Source of the DNA: Sporisorium sorghi
Taxonomy: Eukaryota > Basidiomycota > Ustilaginomycetes > Ustilaginales > Ustilaginaceae
Assembly: GCA_023212695.1 (NCBI GenBank)
Contig: JALCCG010000250.1
Span: 1-31,261 of the forward strand
Reading direction: 5' to 3'
DNA length: 31,261 nt
Shown here piece by piece: positions 1 through 7,949 of the stretch. The position numbers and the translations under genes were made by a program. Below the pieces are notes generated by a model. That model saw nothing but the letters and a program-made list of their open reading frames with translations. It ran no database searches and was not told the DNA's origin. Positions within the stretch are counted from its first letter, which is position 1, and every line of letters starts with the position of its first letter.

Positions 1-35
1 TCTGTTCTTCTTGCGCGACGTGTAGCGATCGGTGT

Positions 36-88
36 GGTGGAGGGGGGGGAGAGAGAAAAAAAAGAGAGGGCGGGGGGGGGGGGGGGGA

Positions 89-122
<34 letters not shown>
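36..122. repeat. Homopurine G-tract at contig edge
   Basis: The plus strand is almost pure G and A, including a 16-G run at 72-87 and a 28-G run at 92-119. Such a tract could form a G-quadruplex, but its position at the contig end makes a polymerase or assembly artefact at least as likely. Confidence 0.8.
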
Positions 123-125
<3 letters not shown>

Positions 126-528
126 TCAAAGTGTTACTTACTCTTTTTCTATTATCACGTCTCTGCCTCGGAGCTGTCACGTTCGAATGAATACAAAAGA
201 ATAGCCAAATTCGAGCAGCATTTTCGCCCCACCGGTGTGACTGTAAGCCTCGCGTGTGATGCTTCGGGGTTGAAGAGGAGCATCGTCCCCGTTGCGAACC
301 GGTGTTCTGCTGCGCAAAGCAGTGCGGTCGATCCGATTTCGATTGGAAGCAATGCAGAGCAAAGGAGTGCGCACGCTCTCAGCATCTGTCTCTCTGTGTG
401 TATGAGCCATGCGGATGCTGTTGAAATGTGTATTTTTGGGCCTTCGATCCATTCTCAAGGCTCGGCCCACGCGCACATTTTCAAGCGTCGCCGAGGAATC
501 TGCTGCTTTGCTCTCTGCGTGGCTGAGA

Positions 529-564
529 GGCTGACTGAGAGGCTGACTGATTGGCTGACTGGTT
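529..564. repeat. 12-bp tandem repeat, three copies
   Basis: Three consecutive 12-bp units of the form ggctgactgaNN occupy 529-540, 541-552 and 553-564 and differ only near their ends. A partial related unit (ggctgaga) precedes them at 521-528. They lie in the upstream region of the C2H2 gene, outside any supported coding sequence. Confidence 0.8.
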
Positions 565-904
565 GCGTTCTTTTCCTCCCTCATCCTTTCTTCTTCTTTC
601 CAACCCAAGCCTCCTCACACAAGCCTTTATGCGTGCCGCTGCCGGTCGCTCGGCCTTGTCGTCGCATCCTCCTCACCATTAGTGCTCGGTCTTGGCCCAC
701 CACCATCGTCATCGTCCATCACTCGCCGTCGAAAACACTCGTCAGACGCTTGTCTCTCGAACGCCACGCTCTCCCGTTGCCTCCTCCTCCTCCTTTCGGA
801 CCCTGCTGCCGCCTCATTCGCAACCCCGACCGCTTCTGCTTTGCGCTCCTTGTTACTCCTGCCGCGTCGCGTCAGCTTTCGCCTTTGGTAAACATCTGCT
901 GCTG

Positions 905-946
905 CTCCTCCTCCTCCTCCTCCTCCTCCTCCTCCTCCTCCTCCTC
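905..946. repeat. (CTC)14 trinucleotide microsatellite
   Basis: An uninterrupted run of 14 CTC units lies in the pyrimidine-rich leader of the C2H2 gene. In translation it gives poly-Ser or poly-Leu on one strand and poly-Glu or poly-Gly on the other, which explains the spurious long frames here. Confidence 0.9.
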
Positions 947-1677
947 GGACCACCGCCTTCTGCTCGATCTCCTGCACCGAACCCGCCTTTGGCACCATTC
1001 AAGCCCAGAGCCGCCCAATCTGCTCGAGTAGCTTATCCAACACCACCGAAGGATCGACGCTGCATTCGATCGCTCCTTCTCTCCTTCTTTGCGTAAGTTT
1101 TCTTTTCCCTCGCGCACCTTCTTGCAGCTTTCGCATGATTCCAGCAGCGCATCAGTGCATTCGCGCCGCCCTTTCCTCCCTCGTCTGTGTTGATGCCCTT
1201 CCCCTTCCTTCCTTCCATCATTCCCCGCCGCTGCTCTCCCTCCCTCCTTCCTATTCCGCTCGCTCACCTCCCCCCCTTGCTTCGTACCTGCTTGTGTAGT
1301 TGGACAACCAACGTGACTTGCTCTTGCATCTGCTTGCTCCGATTGCATGCTTCACTCGTTTGCAAGTCAGCTCGCATTCATTCTACTGTACCACCATCAT
1401 TTCATTCCTCACCACTTTTTTCACCATCATCCTTGATCACCTCCGTCCTATCACTTCCTCGCCAGATCATCTTGACCTTGATCCTTCCCGCTAGCGGATC
1501 TACAGCTCAAGGCCTTTGACTGACCCAAACATCTCCACCATCCCTCCATCTCTTCACATTCTCACACGCTCCGACACCATCTCATTCGCCACCCGTGATC
1601 ACCGCACGGACGTCGGCGGATCTTCACCACCTCTCGCACCTATACAATCGCCCGCATATACTCCGTCTTACGCGACC

Positions 1678-4600
1678 ATGCAGGCCGAACCATCACAAGC
1701 ATCGCATGCTGCCTTGGCTGCAAGCAGCGTTGCTCCGACTCAATCCACATCGCCATACCTAGCTGCAGCACCACAGGGACTCTTTGCTTCTCCCGCTCAG
1801 CCGGCTCTCTTTGATCCAACAAACCAGCACCAGCACCAGCACCAGCACCAGCCACCACAGTCTAGCTTTGTCAACGCAGACGACTCTTTCCAGCACGCCG
1901 CTGCACACAACTTCCAACCTTTGACCAACGACCCCAACGCTTCATCTCACGACGCTGCCTACCGCGTGCCCGCCATCCCACGCACTGCGCAGGTGATCGA
2001 CTACACCAACCCCTATCACCAGCTCGACGCCCACATGCAGCAGCAGCAGCAACAGCAACAGCATCCATCTCACTCGGTGCCGTATCATCCTCACCACTAC
2101 GCATCTACCTCCTACTCGGCGTTGGCTGGTCCATCTCCCGTAGCAGCTTTTGCACCCAACCTCTCTTCGCACGCATACACACACTCCGAGATGGGCATGA
2201 TGCCACCAAACGCTGGCATGCCCATGATGCGCTACAACTCCTTTGGCATGTCCGCCGACGACATGTCGCGCGCAAGTTCCTCTAACGGCACACCAGGTCC
2301 TATGACCCAGCAGGATATCGACAATCTGCTCGCCATGTCGCGTGCCCAGGCAGGCAGCCACGGCGACGCCAGTGCCTTCCCTTGCACTTACTGCGACAAA
2401 GTCTACACTGGCAAACACGCGCGCAGCATCTGGCGTCGTCATCTTCAGGACAAGCACAACATTCCTCTCAGCGCCCAACCGCGTCGCACCCGTTGGGATG
2501 GCGACGTCAACCGTCCCAAGAATGCCGAAGAGCGTCGTGCGCGTATGCTCGAGAGCAAACGTCGATGGGCAAGGAAGAAGCGCCTCCAAGAGAAGCAGGC
2601 GGCTCAAGGCGGCAAGGTTGGGTCGAGCAACACGCCCATGCCCGACGACTCGGATGACGACGGCGCTGACGACGGCGACGACGGTGCCGATGCCGATGTT
2701 TCCAGCATGTCCATGACCTTCTCCCGAGACACGGACGGCGGCGACGAGTCCTTGTCGCTTGCCCAAGTGCCTGCGCAAGCAAACAGGAGAGCTTCGCTCA
2801 AGGCTCCTGAAGCGACGCAGTGGACATCTGCACCCGAAGCTCAATTCTTTGCTGCCTCGCAAGAAGAGCTCGGCCGCCCGGCCAAGAGGCAGGCGCTGGC
2901 TCCCACGAGCGCATACAACATCCCAGGGCCAAGCACGCTGCCTGCTCAATATCCGACGCAGATGCAACCGATTCCCTTTGGTGCACACGAGATGGCTCCC
3001 GGCTCTGGCTCCGGCATGTACTCGAACTCGCCCATGCGTCGATCCGGCCTGCCTCTTGCTCCCGTCTCGCAACCGGGCGCCGGTTTGCAGATCCTTTCCA
3101 ATCCCAACGCAAGCAGCAACAGCAACAGCAGCGACTATTCGCAGCCTAACTCGGCCAGCTTCTTCAACGACAGCTTTGCTGCCAACATGAGCAACGCAGG
3201 CAGCGACTCGGCCAACACCTCTATCGACACACCCGCCACCAACTGGCCTGCTCTGCCTCCTCTGGATGGTGCTGCTGACAAGGATGTCGCGGCCGCTCGT
3301 GCTGTCGAGGCGCAAGGTGCTGTCTTGGCCGACGCACAGCCTCGACCGCCAAAGGGTGACACTCGTGATGCAGCCATTCAGCTATTGGCGCTGCGATCTG
3401 GCTCCAACTCGCCCACAGACGACCGCGAGATCAGCTTGAGGCGAAGGGATGCCATCAAAGACGCTCCTTGGAGTTCGACGCCCAGTCGCGGCAAGGCTAC
3501 CTCGGAGCATGCCGCCCTCACTGCTTTGTCTTGCTCATCAGCAGCACCAGAGACGGGGCGAAAGAGGGGTGCGCTGGATGACGTCGATCTCAGCCCATCG
3601 CCCGTTTCTCGCACCCTTGCATCGTCGGGAGCGACGGCAGTGCGAGCCATGCCTGCCACCACACCTGGTCCGGCTAACCGCGCGAGCGACAACCCCTTCA
3701 GCCTGGACAAGCACAAAATCTCGCCATACGAGGGCAGACGCAAGCTCAGCTACTCGGGTGCGCCCGCCTCACCTATGGCGTCGCCGACGCACCTCACCTT
3801 TGGAAGCGTTGGCATGGGCAAGAGTCTCTCGTCTTCCAGTGCGGCTTCGACGGGCGTCAAGCTGGCTCCGCTTGTCAGCACGCCCATCCGCCCTTCGTCG
3901 CAAGATCATTCGCAAGCGGCTGATGGTGAGATGGCGGCGGAGCGCATCAAGATGGACGCCTTGCCGCCTCTGCTTGGATCGGCGAGCAAAAAGACGGTGG
4001 GCGTGGGCGCGCCGATCATGTCGACGCCATTCTCCAAGCCCATGGCTGGATTGGGCTACTCTGCGCTCCGACGCGGTGTTGGCGCTGCTGCCGCCTCGAA
4101 TGGCAGCGCACAAATGGCTTCGATGGCGTCTTCGGTGCGACCGTCACCTTCGCATCACCACTCGGACGACCAGTTCAGCTCACCTCAGCATCTGAACTTG
4201 ACAGAGAGTCTGGGGTTGGCACCGCACTCGATCTCGCGCACTTCTTCGTACGCTTCTGCTTGCTATGCTTCTTTGCTTGGTTTGACACCGAGCGTTGCCA
4301 ACATTTCGGGAGGCTTGATCTCGGCTACACCTTTCCACTCGGGGCTTGGAGCTCTGAGTGGACTGGGTGGATTTACGCCGCTGTCGACTGCTAAAGTTGG
4401 ATTGGCGGGTGGAATTGGGTTCTGGCCCGAGTCGACGCGCAAGTCGGCCGGCAAGGGCACCAGCTCGCTTCTCCTGCATGCTAGCAACAACTCGCCGACT
4501 GTGTACAAGTCGGCTTCGGCGTCAGGTTCGACGGCGGCATCGTCGTCGCAGCAGCAGCAGCAGCAGTCGTCTGCCCGGGCATCGGCCTCGCGTGTCAGCG

Positions 4601-4962
4601 GCAGTGGCAGCAAACGCAAGATGTCGGCGCTGTCCAAGGCCAGCAGCACTGTCAAAGCTGGCGGTGGCGCTGCTTCGCCTGTCATGGGTGGTGGTAAGGG
4701 CGATGTGTTTGATGCCAACTGCCGCAAGACTCAGGCCGGGGCTACGGTTCCTAGCAGCGACGACACGTTTGGCGATGATGACGATGACGACGATGACGAT
4801 AATCTGATCATGTCGATCGGGGCGCTGGATACGCCGTCTCGGCCGGCGGTGATGCGCGGGCTGGCGAGGAGCAAGAGCGCGGGTGAGCACAAGCTTGTTT
4901 CTCCTGCTAAGGGGATGGTGTCGCAGGAGAGGTCGCCGTTGAGGGCGATCAAGTTGAACTAA
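1678..4962 (+). CDS. C2H2 zinc-finger domain protein, probable transcription regulator
   Basis: This predicts a 1094-residue protein. The frame stays open upstream to a stop at 1492, but the first ATG is at 1678 (context CGCGACCATG), so I start there. One zinc finger has C236, C239, H255 and H260, spacing C-x2-C-x15-H-x4-H, wider than the classical x12. It is followed by a very basic segment (about 266-302) containing RRTRWDGD, NRPKNAEERR and LESKRRWARKKR. I recall this finger-plus-basic-box pairing from basidiomycete proteins, but have not checked it. The rest is low complexity: His-Gln and poly-Gln runs near the N-terminus, an Asp-rich stretch after the basic box, many Ser/Thr-Pro sites, another poly-Gln run and nine consecutive Asp near the C-terminus. 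A nuclear DNA-binding role is inferred from the finger and basic region; targets are unknown. No intron is needed. Confidence 0.85.
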   Translation: MQAEPSQASHAALAASSVAPTQSTSPYLAAAPQGLFASPAQPALFDPTNQHQHQHQHQPPQSSFVNADDSFQHAAAHNFQPLTNDPNASSHDAAYRVPAIPRTAQVIDYTNPYHQLDAHMQQQQQQQQHPSHSVPYHPHHYASTSYSALAGPSPVAAFAPNLSSHAYTHSEMGMMPPNAGMPMMRYNSFGMSADDMSRASSSNGTPGPMTQQDIDNLLAMSRAQAGSHGDASAFPCTYCDKVYTGKHARSIWRRHLQDKHNIPLSAQPRRTRWDGDVNRPKNAEERRARMLESKRRWARKKRLQEKQAAQGGKVGSSNTPMPDDSDDDGADDGDDGADADVSSMSMTFSRDTDGGDESLSLAQVPAQANRRASLKAPEATQWTSAPEAQFFAASQEELGRPAKRQALAPTSAYNIPGPSTLPAQYPTQMQPIPFGAHEMAPGSGSGMYSNSPMRRSGLPLAPVSQPGAGLQILSNPNASSNSNSSDYSQPNSASFFNDSFAANMSNAGSDSANTSIDTPATNWPALPPLDGAADKDVAAARAVEAQGAVLADAQPRPPKGDTRDAAIQLLALRSGSNSPTDDREISLRRRDAIKDAPWSSTPSRGKATSEHAALTALSCSSAAPETGRKRGALDDVDLSPSPVSRTLASSGATAVRAMPATTPGPANRASDNPFSLDKHKISPYEGRRKLSYSGAPASPMASPTHLTFGSVGMGKSLSSSSAASTGVKLAPLVSTPIRPSSQDHSQAADGEMAAERIKMDALPPLLGSASKKTVGVGAPIMSTPFSKPMAGLGYSALRRGVGAAAASNGSAQMASMASSVRPSPSHHHSDDQFSSPQHLNLTESLGLAPHSISRTSSYASACYASLLGLTPSVANISGGLISATPFHSGLGALSGLGGFTPLSTAKVGLAGGIGFWPESTRKSAGKGTSSLLLHASNNSPTVYKSASASGSTAASSSQQQQQQSSARASASRVSGSGSKRKMSALSKASSTVKAGGGAASPVMGGGKGDVFDANCRKTQAGATVPSSDDTFGDDDDDDDDDNLIMSIGALDTPSRPAVMRGLARSKSAGEHKLVSPAKGMVSQERSPLRAIKLN

Positions 4963-5538
4963 CTCGACGTTAGGGATAGACACATGAACACTTTTAATCC
5001 ATATTCTTTCTTCATCTTTCTGCATCCACACCGACGAACACACTCTCCCTTCAGTCGAAGCGCCGCTCAGGATGTCAACTTTCTTTTTGTATTTGTGCTA
5101 GAACCATCATCTTTCATTTTTGATTGCGATCAATTTGGGACTGTCGACTGAGTGATGTGGGAACGTGGCTGTGAAGGTGAAGGGGGTGGGATTCTGTTGA
5201 TGGTGATGAAGTGGTATGGGTGCGAAGAGGGAGTTGTGTGGGGGTTGGGGAAAGTCTTGTCTTCTCGTTTTCGGTGTCTCTGCTGTTGAGTCTTGATTCG
5301 CCTCCCTTCCTCCTCTTCTTCCCGTTGCATTGCGTCTCAGGGCCATGTGTCTGCTCGATGCTGAAACTGAAAAAGGAACTCCAGGTCTGTCGCACTGCGT
5401 CGCCCCGTCCGTGTGTCCGTCCCTGCTCACGCCACAGGAGGTATCTCGATCATTCGTGCGCTCTTTCTCTCTCTGCCTCTCCGCACAACCCGATTCTACG
5501 CTACGCTACTCCGCTGCTGATGGCTCCGAGAGCGTCGC
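4963..5538. other. Convergent 3' intergenic region
   Basis: The C2H2 gene ends on the plus strand and the next gene ends on the minus strand, so this holds the two 3' untranslated regions. T-rich stretches near 5080-5130 could serve plus-strand polyadenylation. I see no gene in it; the short frames on both strands are low complexity. Confidence 0.6.
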
Positions 5539-5566
5539 CTACTGATGGCTGCGATGACGTCGCCTA
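5517..5566. repeat. 25-bp tandem repeat spanning a stop codon
   Basis: Two adjacent 25-bp copies (5517-5541 and 5542-5566) match at 21 of 25 positions. Both start ctgatggct and end cgtcgccta. Read on the minus strand, the copy nearer the gene encodes the last residues of the neighbouring protein, and the stop codon (5539-5541) is the first codon of the second copy. Confidence 0.85.
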
Positions 5567-7468
5567 ATCGGGACAAGATTAAGCTTCTTGTGCAGCGTGT
5601 TGCGCAGCGCCTGGCGCAGTTCGTCTCTGCGTTCTGGAGAGGGGTAGTTGCTGAATTCGATCTCGAACTTGTCGAAGGCCGTGAGGTCGCCGCGCAGGTC
5701 AAACGTCACCTCCGTGCTGATCGAGAATGCCGAGTGGAACAAAAGAAAGAGAGAGGGGTCGAGAGCGGGTCAGTACACGTGCGCGCGGTGGAGTGGGGAA
5801 TGGCAGTCGGCGGTGAGATGTGCCCAGGATGGCAAGAGGTCACTTACCAATAGACCGGGCGGGGAGACTCTCCGCGTTGCTGGCCACCGCTGGCTTGAGG
5901 CTGATGCGAACCTGCGGCGCTACGCTCAGCTGCACGTCGCTGGCCCGCTCCCGTCGACGTCGAAGCCCTACTACCCGTCCCAACAACAACCACGTCGTCA
6001 TCGTCATCGTCCGAAGCGCTGTCTTCTTCGTCGGGCGACATCGAGAAATCTGCAGCCACCACGACGGGCTGAGGAGCGACGCGGCGGGTCGAGGCGGCAC
6101 CGGCGGCGGCGGTGGATGGGACGCTGGGTTGAGTGCTGACGGCAGAGGCGGAGGCAGCTGCGGTGGCGATGTTGCGCTGCTGGCGGCTGGTGGTGCTGGG
6201 CGTGCTGGCTCGGGCCGTGGTGGAGCGCGCTACGCTGGGTGCGCGCGCCCCTCCCCTGCTGTCCGTCGTCGTGAGCGTGGCGTTGAATGCATCCGCCATC
6301 ACCACGTCCACATCCCGGTCCCCATCCGCTCGCTGCCGCTGCTGCTGCTGCTGCTGGTGCCTACGATGCATGTCGACACCCACCACCCCTCCACGGGGGC
6401 GTTGACTTATGGGACGCATTGCAGCCCACCCAGCATGTAGGGCAGCCGGCACCGAGGCGGCGCGGTCGAGCGAGCGCTGCGAGTAGGGCGCGAGGCTGCC
6501 GGCGCGGCGAAGTGCAGCGTGTGCCGCGAGTGGGGTGGCGGGGGTTGGGGATCGTGGGGAGATGGGCAGGCGCGGGGCGGGAGCCGAGGGAGGGGGACGG
6601 CTGATGCTGCGGCTACGGCTGCGGCTGCGGGCGCGCGTGGGGGTGGGGGTGGGTGAGCGATGGGCAGAGGCAGGGGTAGGGCCGGAGGGTGTGCTACCCC
6701 TACCAGTGCTGGTGGCGGGGGTGCGAGGCACAGCAGGCGTCGCTGCTCGAACAGAACCGGAACGCGTCCCAGCCGCCAAAACCAGAGACGGCGTCACGTC
6801 CTCGTCCTTGACCTCGATAATCACCGGCCCCATCAGTGGAGCAAGAAGCGCGTCTGTATTCTCGCTCTTCACCACCACCGCGACCGGCGCAACGGACGCG
6901 GCCCTTCCACCGTTCGAAACTGCAGCGCTCACTGCGTTTGACTCGACAGGGCGCGGTCGAGGTCGTACGCTGGAAGCGCGCACCGGGCCAGTGCCGTTGA
7001 AGGTGGTGGCGACCGTTTCGAGAAATGTGGCGCTGGTGCGGGCGCGGCTGCTGGCTGGGGTTGCAGTCGAGGGTGCGGATGGGGTGGCGGGCGTGGTGGT
7101 CAGGTCGATCACTGACGCCGACCTTGCCGTCTGCGTACGTCGAAACAACCAAAAAAGGTGTCAGTACACCACGTGTGCATCATATGACGGACATACAGAA
7201 GGAGACTTACATGAGGAGTACAGGCACGAGGAGCATCGCCCGGAGTGGGTGCTGCACTGCGCCTGGTGGCAGGCGTCGGCGTCGTCGGGCTGCTACCCGC
7301 GGCAGGCAGCAGCTTCTCCACCGCTCGCCGGTCCTCCGTGTCGCTGCTCACCGTCGTGCCTGTGAGCGGCGTGGTGGGCGTCGCAACCGTCTGGCTGGTG
7401 CTTGAAGAGGACGGAGTGACGGTAGAGCGCGGCGTGGCAGAGCGAGGTGGAGTAGCGGCAGCAGTCAT
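5539..7468 (-). CDS. Unrecognised disordered protein with SUMO-interaction-like motifs, three exons
   Basis: Exons on the minus strand are 7468-7211, 7130-5848 and 5716-5539, joining in frame to 572 residues. Both introns have GTAAGT donors, CTGAC branch sites and CAG acceptors. The second joins a codon TG|C and links the disordered body to a more ordered C-terminal block (TEVTFDLRGD, FDKFEIEFSNYP, RRDELRQALRNTLHKKLNLV). The body is rich in Ser, Thr, Ala and Pro. VIDLT (93-97), VIIEV followed by KDED (189-197), and six Asp followed by VVVV (460-469) resemble SUMO-interacting motifs. VKSE (173-176) and VKDE (193-196) fit the psi-K-x-E SUMO acceptor consensus. I do not recognise the family, so any SUMO connection is inference from short motifs. 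The first ATG is at 7468; the frame extends upstream only to a TTG. Confidence 0.75.
5717..5847 (-). other. Intron 2 of the SUMO-motif gene
   Basis: 131 bp. On the minus strand it opens with GTAAGTGACC, has GTACTGACCC as a branch site, then a T-rich tract, and closes at CTCGATCAG. Without splicing the frame stops at the TAA inside the donor. Splicing restores a frame that continues for 58 codons of non-repetitive sequence, which is good support for the intron. Confidence 0.8.
7131..7210 (-). other. Intron 1 of the SUMO-motif gene
   Basis: 80 bp, phase 0. The minus-strand donor is CAT|GTAAGTCTCC, a GTACTGACACC branch site follows, then a T-rich tract, and the acceptor is GTACGCAG. It joins the codon for His86 to Thr87 in the frame of exon 2. 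Confidence 0.8.
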
Positions 7469-7949
7469 GTCGTCGATCGTCCGGGTTCTCGGGCGAAATC
7501 GAGGTGGAAGGTGTCTGTGTAGCAATGTTCTTGAAAGATGGTTCGGTGTGGTGTGCCAAGCGGGAAGGGTAACGGAGATGCGAGGTGGATGATCGTAGTG
7601 AGGTTGCTGTGTCCTAGAGAAGAGAAGGGAGGGAAGATGGTTCGACCCCAACCCAGCGGCTACTTATACCATCCGACCCTCTCAAACAAAGTATGGCTCA
7701 GCATTCGACAAAGCTCATACCTCACAATACCCTAGGAGGACGGCGGCATCCGGCATCCGCACAATGCATTCGCAACACAAGAGCTTTGCGGAGATACCTT
7801 TCGCAAGCTTTGTATCTTCGTTGCTTCCAGAAGGCACACACGGACCAGCTCAGTCGCCACGACAACGCTGCACACACCTTCCCTTTTGAGAATCGAAGAC
7901 TGCAGATTCGACCGATAGTGACATCACATGCTACACCGGCAATCAGCAT
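7469..7949. other. Intergenic region: upstream of SUMO-motif gene, 3' side of OXR1
   Basis: No gene is supported. This is the promoter and 5' leader of the minus-strand gene starting at 7468 and the 3' flank of OXR1. The only regulatory-looking sequence I see is a TATA-like stretch at 7661-7668. Confidence 0.55.
7661..7668 (-). promoter_or_regulatory. TATA-like sequence
   Basis: The minus strand reads TATAAGTA about 195 bp before the ATG at 7468. The position suits a core promoter, but the motif is short and unconfirmed. Confidence 0.3.

Larger units (their letters stand above)
1..1677. other. Contig edge and long pyrimidine-rich leader, no supported gene
   Basis: No reading frame here has a credible start or family match; the long frames begin at GTG or TTG and consist of low-complexity sequence. 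The plus strand is strongly C/T-rich from about 560 to 1670, as expected of promoter and 5' leader sequence for the C2H2 gene at 1678. A GTAAGT donor-like site lies at 1093-1098 and could open an intron in the 5' untranslated region, but I cannot fix its acceptor. Several short ATGs, for example at about 1135, could act as upstream ORFs if the transcript starts early. Confidence 0.6.

Noticed and set aside
177..1031. Long frames on both strands across the leader region
   Set aside because: They start at GTG or TTG and consist of repeat-encoded poly-Ser, poly-Leu, poly-Gly or poly-Glu; they overlap on opposite strands.
1516..1677. In-frame N-terminal extension of the C2H2 protein
   Set aside because: It would need a TTG start. 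The sequence is pyrimidine-rich leader and the ATG at 1678 has a good context.
1942..3315. 457-codon minus-strand frame inside the C2H2 gene
   Set aside because: It is the antisense shadow of the zinc-finger gene; its composition follows from the opposite strand and it shows no family pattern.
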